Assembly: GCA_004154925.1 (NCBI GenBank)
Contig: QJNS01000323.1
Location: 1 to 64,000, forward strand
Length of the DNA: 64,000 nucleotides
Source of the DNA: Monosporascus cannonballus
Taxonomy: Eukaryota; Ascomycota; Sordariomycetes; Xylariales
Direction of reading: 5' to 3'
Below the pieces are notes generated by a model. That model was not told where the DNA came from, searched no databases, and saw only the letters and a list, made by a program, of their open reading frames with translations. Shown here one piece after another: positions 47,160-59,480 of the stretch (position 1 is its first letter; each line of letters opens with the position of its first letter). The translations under genes were made by a program, and so were the position numbers.

Positions 47160-50100
47160 AATATTTACTTATTTAGTTACGTACAAATTTTAATTTCGTT
47201 TTTATTTTTCAGTATAACTACTTAAGTTATTTCGACGTACATGTTATTTTAAGGTTAATAGATTTATTGTACTTTTTTGTATATATTAAATATGAAACTA
47301 AAATTTACATTTATTAAAATTATTTAAATATTTTATGGTAACTACTATTATATATTAATTAAATAATACACATCTTTTTTATTCAGTCATTTCTTCGTAA
47401 TTAATATAATATTTTAAATACGTTTTTAGCGTTTAATTTAGTTATTTCGTTTATTTATTTATTCAAGGTTTAAATACGTAAAATAGTTTATAATAAAATT
47501 AAGTGATATAATAATATGTTTTTAAAATTCTCCTGATAAATATATTTCTTTTATTAGTAATAGTTTCGCATAATAATCAGTATATATTAAAGATGTTTTA
47601 AAAAAAGATATATATTATTTATTCACTATTACTATTTTTCAATAACATAAAATGTAAAAAACGTTTATAAATATTTCGATATTCATAAAAATATTATCGT
47701 AATATATGTTTATCCATAAATATTTAATAAAGGAAATTTAACAATAAAATCTATAATAGTTGAAATTTGTTGTTTTTTTGAAATTAATAATCATTATAGC
47801 TTTCTATAAGATTTGTATTGCTGTATTTTGATCTTATTATAGAGGGTATATTATCGTTGTAATACTTTAAATTATTATTTTTATAGTATAAAATATTAAG
47901 TATATTATTATCGCTTTAATATATAATAGGTCTCTAGATATATAAATAACTAATATTTATATATATTATGTACTAAATCCGTTTAATAATGTTCTAAAAG
48001 TTTTTATTTTTTGTTCTTTAATAAGTTATTAGTATATTTTTACATATTTTAATATATATTTTTCAGTATAACTCATGTTATTATAATTTAATATAAGCGA
48101 AAGTACTTTTCAAAACAATATCGAAAATTCTATAATCAACTTTAATTAATGTTTTTGAAATTTAATCGTTTATTTAAAATATTCGTTTTATCGTTTTTTT
48201 ACATCTTTTTAATAAATATCTATTTTTTTTAAAAAAAAACTATAAGAATAACTATACACTGCTTATTTAGAATAGTATAATTAAGTTCGGCTTTTTTTTT
48301 ATACGAAAGAAATGTAATAAAATAAAATTTGCTTTAATTATGTCGTTTTTTAATTATAGCGTTTAATATATAATTCAAAATATTAGTTTTTAATTTAAGA
48401 GAACGTAATAAATTATGTACAATTAAGACTTGTTCATTAATAATCGCAATTTTAATGTTTTTAAAACATTTTTTATTTATAATATTTACGTAAATTGCTT
48501 TTAATAAAATTAAATAAAGATATGCTAATTTTATTAAAGTTTTAGATAAACTTTTTATAATAAATAAAATTTTTAAAAGATGTTTATACTTTTTAACGAT
48601 AATTATTATTTGTTATTTTATAATTACAGTGATTTTCTAAAGTTAATTCTATGATAGTCTAAAATAATACTATATTTTAAGTATTTTATTTTTCATTCAT
48701 ACCAATAATTTTTCTTCGGGTTAATTATTAATTTAACGTTTTATAAAACTTAAACAACTTTAGAAAGGTATTTATTATATATTTTTTTCTAAATAAATTA
48801 AAATATTATCTAACTAACATATAATAAAAGTATCGCAATATTTGTATAATACATAAATTAATATCTCTTAAAAATTATCAATACGTTTATAATTTTTATT
48901 AATGTAATTAAATATTTAAATAAACCGTATTTTGTTTTAACAGTTATTTTTTATTCGTATGTTTTTTGATTTTAATAAAGTTATATTTATATTTAAATTC
49001 GAATGTTATATATTATTTTGTTTTATAAAATTGGTTTTTTATTTTAATACTTAAATGTAATAACATTCGATCTTTAATAATAATATCGTTTAATTATCGA
49101 TAATCGATTACAAGCTATACTTTGCTATTTCTTTAAGTATGAAAAATATAACCTGCTTTATAAATAATTTCGACAGTCGAATTTATGTTTTTATAACCGC
49201 CTTTGTAGGTATTCTTTTTTAAAAAAGTATAATTCGTGTTTATTACAGTTGTAAATCAAGTAGAATTTGATAAATAAATCTTTTTAAAATCATTTTATGA
49301 TTTTATTTATTAAATTCCGATAATTTCGTATTAAATTGCTTTTAGAAAAAGTACTAATATTTGTAATATTATAATAATACGTTAATTAAAAATTTTGATT
49401 TCTGCGATTATTATTTTAAATCGTTATTTAATTACTTAAATTTTACTTTTATAACAATAATAATATGTCGTATTTTTTCAATATTACTTAATATTTTATT
49501 ATTTTCAATAAAAAACTATTTATCATATTTTTATTCTTATATTAGTCTTTATTTTCGAGGGAATATTAAAATATTAATTTCTTTTTTTATATATCGACGA
49601 AATATAAAAAAATTTCACTTAAGTAGTTTTTTCGTTAATTAAAATTCCGTATTAATATATTTAATATACTGTTAAAATTATATCGTAATTTTTAAATACA
49701 ACGATATCGAAATTAACAGTTTAGTATTATTCTTAAATAAATATCTTAGGGTAATTAATTTCGTATTAAGATTTTCTATTATCGTAAAAAAAATTCTAAC
49801 TTTCGATATTCATAATTATATAAGGTTTTAACTTATATATTTATAGTAATATAAATTTATTAATAATATTTAATAAAATATAATTTCTGTTTAAAATTCT
49901 ATAAATTATTATTACAGTATATTAATATGTTCCGTTTCGTATTTCCAAAACAATAAGATTATTAATAGTTTTTATTATTATATTTAGACTCTTTTTAACA
50001 ACTTTTTAATTTTTTAAAGTTTTGTTGTTTTGTATATTGTTTATAAATACCTTTTTTAATATTATATGTTAAGTTATTATATGTAATATTTTTGCTAATA

Positions 50101-51947
50101 TATTTGTCGTTTAAATTGTATTATAATTTCTTAATTTCGAAGATAAGTTTTTTTTCATATAATATACCATATTTTATTAACCCTTTTATAAGTTATCGTT
50201 TTCTTAATAAAGTTTCTTAATAAATTATTAAACATTTTTAAAAAAAAACTAATAATAAATATTAATTAAAAATAGAAATGTGTAATAAGTCTTTCATAAG
50301 ATTTTTACGACATATTAAATTAATTCATTTACAAATTAATAATTATATTAATCGTAAAAACAAAACAGGTCTTTATAAATATTTTTTGAATTAATTTTAT
50401 ATAATTATTTATTTCTTAATATTATCTTATAGTATAATAATTCGAAAAAATCGATATTATTACTTATTTACCTTATTATTTTCATTTTAATTAAAAAATC
50501 GACATTTTTATATATAGGTATATTAGGTTAATAAATAAAATCTTTTTTATTTGTTATATATTAGACAATTTCACTATCTCTAATATACGGCGTATAATGT
50601 TTTTATAGATTATAGATTTTTTTTAAAAAAAAGTATTCTTTATTTATTTCTGATATTTCTTTAATTATTTCCTTAAGCGATATTATTTTTTAACATTTTT
50701 TGAGTTAGAGTTTTAATTTTTCGTATTCCGTATTAAATAGTTTGTCGTAATAGCTTTGCTTTATATTAAGTTCGCATTATATTAATAATGTTTTCGTTCT
50801 TTTTTAAGTTTTTAAGTTATTTTTAAGTATTAGTATTTAAGTATTTTATTATAATTCTTAACTAAGAAGTATTTATAAACCTTAGATTTTTTATAATTAT
50901 CATATTTAATATAATCTTAATTGTTATATATAATCTTAATTTTTATAAACTTTAATATAATATTATATAAAATATTGTGGTATTGAAAAATATGATAGTA
51001 TTGAAAAATATTATAGTATTGAAAAATATTAATATTAATTCGAAATATGCTATGGTATATATTTTTAATATTTTTGGACGTTAAATATATTATCGGTTAT
51101 TAGTTTGAATTATTCAAGTAATATAATTCGATAAATATTCTGGTTAATTTAATTTAAAAAACCTCTTTCATATCATTTTTTAAGTTATCGAAAAATTTAA
51201 TAATGAATACTTTTATTCATAATTTAACTTGAATCCCAGATAAATAAATATATTACGGTAATTAAATATCGATTTTATTTATCGTAATTATTAGATTTAT
51301 ATTTCGGCCTTTATCTTTTCGTTTATTGTTTCTAAAACCTTCGTTAATATTTATTCGACTTATTTACAATTATTATATAAACATATAATTTTTAGGTTTT
51401 ATTTTTCGGCACGTAATGTAAAATATGTTTTATATTAAACTCAAATCAAATAGTTACGTTTTTTATAAATCGCTCGAATATAAATTTTATTCCTACGATA
51501 AATGTAATAAATCAAATAAAAGAATATCTAAAATACGTTCGATATTATATAAAGAATAACTAGAATTTTAAGAAAATATTATTAAATAATTTAAATTTAA
51601 AAATATTAAACTTTTTAAAAAATTTTATAAAACTTAATTAAATATTTTGACTTAATTATGAAATGTTTTTAATACGAAGGGTTTTATCTTTATTTTTAAG
51701 GTTTTTATATATTGTTTAAAACAAATCTAATTAAACTAATAGTGTTTTGGAGAGAAATAAATATAATATATATTTAAAAGGTTTAATTATTTAATGATCT
51801 TTTTCTTAATTTCACAAGATTGCTGCTTTTTATCGGTTGAATTTATATTATTATGAAACGTTTTGTAATTTAATTAATAATTAATAAATATGTTATTATT
51901 AATACCATTATTAGTTTTATAATATTATTAAATAAAATCTTATAATA
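47160..51947 (-). pseudogene. Gyp3 gag-pol relic
   Basis: Continuation of Gyp3 after the nested insertions, strongly A+T-rich. Near 48806-48820 the minus translation C-stop-LDNI matches the RT active-site region (CYLDDI). There are no open frames. Limits are approximate. Confidence 0.5.
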
Positions 51948-52041
51948 TGTAACGATTAAACGATTTGATTAATTATTAAATTAAAGTAATACGAATTTAT
52001 ATTGATAAAGATATCACAAAAATTATAAATAATATTGCGTA

Positions 52042-53862
52042 TAAGCTTATCGAATAAATAAGCCTACCAGATAGTCTTCGGCACATCTCCATAACAAATT
52101 CAAATTAATTAATTATAGTATATCAAAGTAACATAAATAAATCGGATTTTCTTTCGCTAAATATATTTATAACTTTTTATAAATACGCGCATTATGTCCG
52201 GGTTTGCTGCAAACGTTATATTTTCGCTTTTTCGTTTTAATTCTTTTGTAATAATTACTATTAGCTGTTATTAGCTGCATTTTTTATTACTATTTTCTTT
52301 TTCGGCCAGAGAAACTTATCTTTTTTATATAGTAAGTATTTCTTTTTTTAAAGACGTTTATTAAGGATATAATTCGTTTTATACAAATAATTTATTTGTT
52401 TTTTTAAAAAGTATTTTACACAATAATATTAAGATATTTTTCGTTAAAAGATTAACCGGTTTAATTATTTTTGTCGGCAAGTTATCATAGTAAATTTTGA
52501 TTTTTTTTTTTTTTATAAATAACGTCCTCGTTTTATTATTGTGCGAATATTTTTAGGAGTTTTTACGAGGAAGAAAAAACGGAACCGGCGGAAATAAGCG
52601 GCGATACGGTTAATATAGGTATGGCTGGAGGAATTTCCAAATCGGATAAGACGTTATTGGAATGAAATAGAATAAATCCAGCTTTTGCAAATCCGGCTTT
52701 AATGTTTTCGAACGTTATGGCAGCTTTAAACGCGTCGTAAAAGCCGACGAAAAAAAGTTTTCTTAATATAAATATGGTAATATCGTATTAATTTTCCATA
52801 TAAAACGAATAAATATATTTTAAAGTAAAAAAGTGAAATACGTTAAAGGGTTAAAACCGATAAGAAATAGGCAGATATACAAAGCGTAAAAATGTCGTTA
52901 TTCGCGTAATATTTTCCGAATTTTAACAAATAATAACTTTTGTAATTATTGAAAATAAAAAAATGTTTCAATTTTTTCGTATGTATTTAAATATGGTTAT
53001 CGAAATGCTAAACGTATTTTAAATTTAATTCGTTTGATATTTAGTGATTATTATTTAAACCGATTTTTAATCGGCTATTAATAAACTTTTTGATACTAAA
53101 AATTAAGGTGATTTTTCCCAGCTAAAATACTAAATAATAATAATATCTAACTTTACGAATTAATAGCTTATATAATTATAATTTATTTCTTGTTTTTTAT
53201 TATACTTATTTAAGTTTTTTGCGTTTTTTAATCTTAGTAATTATAATACTCGTTATTATAAAAACTTTATTAAAAAGTTTATTTTATTAAAATTATAAAT
53301 ATTTTTATGATATTATATTTTGCGATTGTAACCCGAATAAACTTAAATTACTTATGAAATATTTTTAGATTTTTATATAATATCTTTCAATAATTAATTT
53401 TTCGATTTAAACACGTTTTAAATATTTTAACCGTTTAATAAAATTCGACGCTTATTTAACTCCGACGCGTTCTATAACGCATTAAGCAAGCAGTATATTC
53501 GCCATATTTTCAATATATTAAAACCGGACAGGAAATCTTCGTATATTTAAGTCAAAGATTCGGTCGTTAATCGATTATTTTTCGGTCCGCGTTAATTTTC
53601 GCGAAATAAGAATAATATCGGTTGTAAAGGATTTACCGGTATATTGTTCGTACAAAATAAAATAGACGACTTTATAAATCGAATTAAATATCGCATAATT
53701 AAGTGTCGGGTCTCGTTTTTTAGCCTAGATGGCTAAGTTTATTCTTACTTTTTTATAAGCCGTTTTATGTTATTAATATTGAAAAATAATTAATTAAAAT
53801 TAAGTAATTAAAAGGTGTTAAAAAATATCCGGTAAGCTTGTTTATTCGGTGAACTTGTCTAG
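52042..53862 (-). mobile_element. Pog2: pogo/Fot1-type DNA transposon nested in the Gyp3 LTR
   Basis: About 1.82 kb between TA at 52040-52041 and TA at 53863-53864. The inverted ends (AAGCTTATCGAATAAA on the left; CTAGACAAGTTCACCGAAT complemented on the right) again show a repeated unit starting ACAAG. They differ from the Pog1 ends, so this is a second subfamily. The left tip lacks about four bases. The interior aligns with Pog1. Confidence 0.75.
52138..53775 (-). pseudogene. Pog2 transposase, heavily mutated
   Basis: Aligns with the Pog1 transposase on minus. The C-terminus reads VCSKPGHNARIYKKL, where Pog1 has VCGKPGHNTRTCEEV. The DDE box near 52935 reads FIFNNYKSYH against FILDGHESYH in Pog1, so the catalytic Asp is now Asn. 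No open frame remains. Confidence 0.7.
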
Positions 53863-54135
53863 TACGTTTTGTAATATTCCAAATATTTTAAATAATAAAA
53901 TATTATGTTATAAATTATTATTATTTAAATTATAAACATAACGAACGTATATATTTTAAATAAATCGTTTCTTTTTCTATTTAATCTTAAACTTATTACA
54001 TATTTAATTTTATTGAATACGATTAGTTTCGTATGGATTTACTTGGATCTTGTTGCCAAGAGAGATCCAAATTACGTAATCCTCCCGTGTGGGTCCGACC
54101 GTTCCCGCGACCCGGTCTTGGCCTGGGTCGTAACA

Positions 54136-57027
54136 AATAGGTGGCGCGTTAAGGAGACGAGGCGTTGGCGGGGAGGTCGCCTTAATTTTATTGAAGAACG
54201 CCACAATCAACTTATTAAAGCTATTATTTCCACTGGCGATAGCTTCAATAGATGTACTTCCATAATCGGCGAGGTCAGTGGATGGGTTGCACGCCAAGAT
54301 TGCGCAGTATTATGGCCACGGTGGACTGAGTTGTATTGCTTTCAACTTTGTCGCTCTATTTCGTACAGCTTCTGAACGCCGCGCGAATTACTCCGCTAAG
54401 AAGGCAATATTCCGTTTGCGCCCCATTAATGATAGTACCGTACAGCCAGGGCGTCTCTTAACCTATGGGCTTTTCACATCTACTGCAATATGAGGCCGTC
54501 CTATGGGCTCATTTCTGCAACCTCGCCTTGAACCCCGCATGTAAGCCAAGTAATTCTGAATTGACGACCCCTCTACTGTATCAAGTGGGCAGTATTAAAA
54601 TGAACGATATTTCTGCTATCATAAACTATATAACTAGGTTTACTAGTTGGTTAATTGGCCCAGCCATTAAAGGGCGGGGGGACATTGACCAAGTCGTACC
54701 CGTACTTCAGGCAGTCGACGCAGTTGTTGAACAAGGTCGCAACGCTCAGCATGCCAGGCATCGTGCCGAACAATTCCATCTTTTAGGCCCAGCCGTACCA
54801 GCTACTAAAGAGTCAATGTAGCAGTTACCTAATGGTTGGGCGTTTTCAAGGTTGCGAGGCTGGCAGAGGAATTAGCCCTAATGGCTCTTGAAGTGCCGTC
54901 GCGGTAAACTCCGAGCCGCCTCCTGTTCCTCTAGCACGACCCTTCAATACTCCATCCACCACAAATGTCGACAAGACACCAACGGACAGCACCGACAACG
55001 GCGTCATTCGGAATATGATGGCCAGGATGCGAATCCCGTCAACCGTCTTACTTGCAGCGGCCAAACGAAAACATGTTATTGTATCAATATACGTTATCCT
55101 GGTTATGCACACTGCAAGACACTCTGGTCATGAACGAGCCCCAAGTACGACAGTCACGACCGCAAGACCGTTGAGTCGGAATATTGGCACGTACGCCGCC
55201 CGTGATCCGGCAGATGAGAAGGCCATCTGGTTTGGATGAAAATGTGACGGTAGGGCAGCCATTAAAGTTACCATTACCCACACATATCATAGTATGTACG
55301 GGGAAGGGAAGCAAAGCATGGAGAAACTTCTCAGTCGACCTCCATTTGCTATCCGAAAGAAGCCCTAGAGGACGGCGCACCATATAGTAGTGGCGCAACG
55401 AGATGCGGTCAACAATATATGGGGTTGGCTTTAACAGCGGACAACTTTCCCTCTTGACACGCTTATTCTAGGCCAAGTTTCTAGGGAATCTAGCTTTTTC
55501 TAGCTGTTCCGACAATAATATGGATGACTTGGAAGGGGTTACCATATCCTAGTGGCCGACAAAGTTAAGTAGTGGGTATGACGCCCACGATAGATTAAGA
55601 AGGCGTTGTATGAGAAAGCATGTAGAGCTGAAAATTGCCCAAAACAATAAGGAGTGATATTCCCGCCTCCTCTCTTTTGTGGTAAGACGTCCAACATCCG
55701 GGGAAGAATATAGACACCGTGAGTTGCGGAAGAGACTAAGGGTATGCCAACTATCCGCCTGAAGTAATGCTTTGTTTCCGAGAATGCTAGCCTACCCCTT
55801 CATTGATCTTTCGCCCGCTCCTGTGCGAACCAGATGGCGAAGTGGAAAAAGGGGACTCGAGTATTTACATCACGGAGGAGCCTTGACCAAATAAAGCACT
55901 AAGTATCTGTGACAGTTAAGCTGATACGAAGATAAGGTTGTATATAGAGTGTTGGAAGTGATAATTGTCTGAATGGATTCAGGCCCTAAGGAGTGGTGGC
56001 TCGGAAGCTCTCCATACAGTGTGCACCCCCTCGCCCACTCCCCCTTCGAAATAAGGTTATTCCGGAGCCCTAACATGGCTTGGGGCGTTGATGACTAACA
56101 GAGCTACCCCTATTCTGCAACAGTATTCCTGGGTCTGAATGCAACTGCAGTCATAACGGCAATGTAAGTAGGTCCATTGGGTTACAGCAAGCTGTCTCTA
56201 GAGAGAGCCTTACCTAACCTTCAAGTTCCTCGGTATTCCAGGCAAGGAAAGACCACACCCAACAGAGAAATACGGGTGGCAGACGCAAGAGGCGCTTGGG
56301 ACCTCGCGTATTAAGCGCGGTGGCAGATACGGCCACCTAATCATGGAGGGGGAGGCTAGTTGATTTCGCTTGGCCTATGGAGAATATCGGTTAATGACAT
56401 TATATACTTCCTATATTGGGTGGTGCGCAGCTAAGACCGCGCCCTGCCTGTTTAACGTATGTAGCTAGCCCCTCAAGGCTGTGGCGGATGCCAGATGTAG
56501 AAGGGGCGTATAATCGATACCGCCAGTCCCAAGAGCGCCCTACCGCACTGAAGGACCCTGATGAGCTTTCAGAAGATATGCGGCAAGTAGTGATTGGGAC
56601 CAAAAGGTTCCAAGGAGAGAGCACTTGATAGACTCTAGCCTTATCGCGTCTCGGGCAATATACTCCACGAGCTACGCCTCTACTACGTTTATTATCGGGT
56701 GGCGTGCGACGTACTCAGTCGTGTGGGTACTCGACCCGACAATATGGTCCACCCGGTTACGAATATGCCAGTGGACGCGCCTGGATGGTGTAATGATAGA
56801 AAAGATGGCCCACCAAGCGGATGTTCGGTGGATGACGTTTGTATCTGGAGGTGTTGAATACTTTCATGATATGAAGCTCGAGCTGAGTTCGTATTGGCCT
56901 CATCCCGCCGAATTCAGCAGCGAGTATAATATGTTCCGCGCAATGGTGAACATGTTGAGTGACAAAGTCGATAACGGGGGGAATAATGGTACCGGCAGTC
57001 AGCCGACCATTGCCGAGCAGGCCATAA
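54136..57027. other. Normal-composition DNA without a convincing gene
   Basis: Several short frames of 60-160 codons on both strands show no recognised domain, no plausible intron joins and many upstream stops. Examples are 54465-54821 and 56625-57104 on plus. The second contains a protein-like passage (near 56820-56960, with GGVEYFHDMKLELSSYW) and may be the remnant of a gene. A transcribed gene with small exons cannot be excluded. Confidence 0.45.
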
Positions 57028-58619
57028 TTAGATGTATCCGCCAAGGGTCTTCGTCTGGTCATGACCCTTACCCGTACTCTCGTTATTACCTATATCCTCG
57101 ATAGCCTTAACAGGCATGCCGTTCTCCATCACCTTCCTCCCCTTGGAATCGTATGTGGTGACACTGAAAGCCTCGAAATCGTCCTTGTCCTGCAAGTCGT
57201 CTTCCTTGATATCGAGGCCGGCTAAACAGCCTTGACCGGCCTTGGGCCAAGACGCTGGGATGGAGTCGACGGAGGTTTCACGCATAGCTCGTTCTTGGCT
57301 TTTCGTGGTGCCCTTTGGTCCCGATCTTGTTTTTGAGCCTGGCTGCTGGCTGTTGACGGAGATGGTACCTGGCGCGGAAGCCTGGCAGGCGTAATGGATA
57401 GGACCACTTAAGCTTGCATCTGCCCGGGGAAAGGGGCTATCGTCTGTCGGCCCAGCGGCTAAGCCGTGGGAGCTGCGCTTTGCTGCGGGGCCGGTCTCGT
57501 GTGTCGGAAATATGGGGAGATCCGGGTGTAATTCTAGGCTGTACATCAAGATATTGACGAGTTGTCCATGAGGAACCGTAGACAGGTGGGCTCGTTTCTG
57601 GAATGTCTCAGCAGGCGCGCATAGACTAAGGTGCTAGCAAATCCTACCTGTTCCGCGCTCCTGGTTGCCCAACTGACACCTTTGAAGCCGTCTAGTGTCT
57701 TCTTTTTCGCTAAGTGTCTCTCCCTCTTGGCGAGACAGCGGTTGCAGAACCACGATCGAGTCTCGTTACTAACGAAACCATCATCGATGTAGGGATCGTG
57801 ACAAAGCTGATGCCAGCAGAAGTTACATCCGTCGCAGAACACAATCTGGTTCTTCAATGGACTAATACCCCTGGTACAAACCTTACACAAGGCCTGCTCG
57901 GGGGTCCTTTTGCTGTGGTGCTTCCGCTTCTGTGTGCTCACTGACGAGGATGGATTGTACTGACTGGGTTTCTGCACCTGGCGGCCAGACTTTGTCATAG
58001 TCGGTGTAGCCTGATCCTTGAGCGCATCCTCGCCTTCGCTAATCGGGAGATCGCTTAAGCTTGACGAATCGTCGTGGTCATCCTTAGCACGTTTGCGCTT
58101 GATGCCCTTGGGTGGCCTGCCTCTCTTCGCAGGAACCTTCGTAGCCCCTTTTGAAGTTGAAGAAGCAGGTTTCGCGACCGTCGGAGTTCGAAGCTGGAAC
58201 GCATCATTGACAGGCAGACTGCTGGATGGGGGAGGCTTCGGTGCTAGTGGTGGCGTCGGCAGTGGCATCGTGAGCGAAGTGTTCATGTTCATGACCAGAC
58301 GTCTCTTAGCGTCCTCAAACGTAGACTGCTCGATGGTCTTAGCGACGGCAGAGGCCGAGGACAAAGCCGAACTAAGACTTCCCGATTTGCCATTGATGCG
58401 CTGCAGGATCATCTGTGTCGCCGCGGAGAACTGTGGTATATAGGGGGGTCGGCTGCTGGAACTGGCATTGCTAGGAGCCGGACTAGCCGCCTCAGGACCG
58501 GCAACCGCGTGCTGCATCTGCGCAGTGGCATTCTCGCCAGGATCAGGACGCGAAATTATCGCATCTTCCTCCATCTTGACCTCAATTTGGCCTTTGCCGG
58601 TTTCTGGTGCGCATGACAT
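57028..58619 (-). CDS. AT-hook and PHD-finger chromatin protein
   Basis: Two exons on minus, 58619-57648 and 57597-57028, giving 513 aa. The 50-nt intron is GTAGGA...CCAG with CTGAGAC upstream of the acceptor, phase 0. Splicing joins SAEQ to KRAHLSTVPHGQLV and avoids a stop. The start is the first ATG in frame (MSCAPETGKG); upstream codons in that frame are not ATG. The N-terminal 160 residues are Ser/Pro/Ala-rich and disordered-looking. An AT-hook core KRGRPPKG is at 165-172. The C4HC3 PHD finger has ligands C245, C248, C262, C265, H270, C273, C292 and C295. A conserved-looking C-terminal block LELHPDLPIFP follows. PHD fingers read histone H3 tails and AT-hooks bind the A+T minor groove, so a nuclear chromatin role is likely. 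The exact complex is unknown. Confidence 0.87.
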
Positions 58620-59480
58620 GTTTGCGCACACGTCATTGGCTCGACCGGGGAGATAAGTGAGTGAGGTGATTCTCAAAGCTGATTTCGCATGCGTACCACC
58701 CCTGGGGTCGGCAGAACGACTCTCACAACATCTTCTGGAGATGAAGCATTACCTGTCCTGCTGATACTGTATGCATATGTTCATTTGCAGACGAGGAAAT
58801 TACGAGTTCAGGCCAAAATTTGGTGTTTTGACACTATGATCACGTGTCCAGCACGTGATATCATAGCGGGGCACTCTCTTTAACAATTTGTGATGCTTTA
58901 TCAAAGCCAGCATTGTTAAACCACGAAACCGCACTTATAATGGCCGCAGATATTTTTCAGAGGCTTATCGTGCAGGTTCGGCCTTTTCAAACTACTCTCA
59001 GCACAAAGGGGTATCAGAAACGTATTCGCTGCTAAGCATCAACGACTTCGTAGACCCCTCCGTTCTACCACCGTAGAATATGGCTACCGGGTCAGATAAT
59101 TAAGGGACCTACCAAGAGTACAAAATGAGCGCGTTCAAAGAGAAGCGCAAACGTGAGACGAAAGCCTTCCTTCTGCGGCAAGCTCAGGACGGAATTCCCG
59201 GGGTGGTCCCCTGATATGTGTTAGGAGTCCATAATGCCGAAGAGACCCTTCCCATTATTGCTTACTACCTATATGGGCTCTCCAAGTCCGATAATATTTA
59301 AAACTCTGCTAGAGCATAGTACCCCAACCACCAATACAGTTGGGTACCTATATTTCGGGAAACAGGCTGACCCCTTTGTCGGGTTAAGTATACCTTCAAG
59401 CCACGGCTGTAGAGGGTATCATAGTCTTCCGATGCTTCTCCACTCGAGACACCATGCCATCCAAGCAATGAGCTGTGTCC
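58620..59480. other. Intergenic region upstream of the PHD gene
   Basis: About 860 bp between the PHD gene start and the DUF2855 stop codon, both genes on minus. No coding frame is credible. It contains the paired CACGTG dyad at 58839-58859. Confidence 0.5.
58839..58859. promoter_or_regulatory. Twin E-box dyad upstream of the PHD gene
   Basis: ATCACGTG and CACGTGAT form a perfect 8-bp inverted repeat around a 5-nt spacer. Each half is a palindromic CACGTG, the site of bHLH factors such as Cbf1 and Pho4 in yeasts. It lies 220-240 bp upstream of the PHD gene start codon. Confidence 0.45.

Larger units (their letters stand above)
38728..54135 (-). mobile_element. Gyp3: Ty3/Gypsy-type element split by nested insertions
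   Basis: LTRs at 38728-39098 (371 bp) and 51948-54135 (about 365 bp once Pog2 is removed). Subtracting Gyp4 with its host insertion and Pog2 leaves about 6.6 kb, in line with the 6.8-kb Gyp1 and 6.7-kb Gyp4. Segments before 40146 and after 47160 align in order with the interior of Gyp1 and Gyp4. A damaged RT box lies on minus near 48806. The outer flanks AAATG and AATAG do not form a clean target duplication, so the pairing rests on order and length. Confidence 0.72.
51948..54135 (-). repeat. Gyp3 right LTR (5' LTR), split by Pog2
   Basis: LTR part 1 is 51948-52041 (starts TGTAACGATTAAACG). LTR part 2 is 53863-54135, ending GGGTCGTAACA. Removing Pog2 with one TA copy restores the order seen in the left LTR. 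The outermost part (54060-54135) is unmutated. Confidence 0.72.

Noticed and set aside
6054..54135. CRISPR array or tandem satellite in the A+T-rich block
   Set aside because: Repeats here are paired LTRs and inverted ends; no regular short repeat-spacer pattern was seen, and the host is a eukaryote.
6054..54135. The A+T-rich block as a centromere
   Set aside because: Possible in RIP-active fungi, but nothing in the sequence distinguishes a centromere from other RIP-mutated heterochromatin. CENP-A ChIP would decide.
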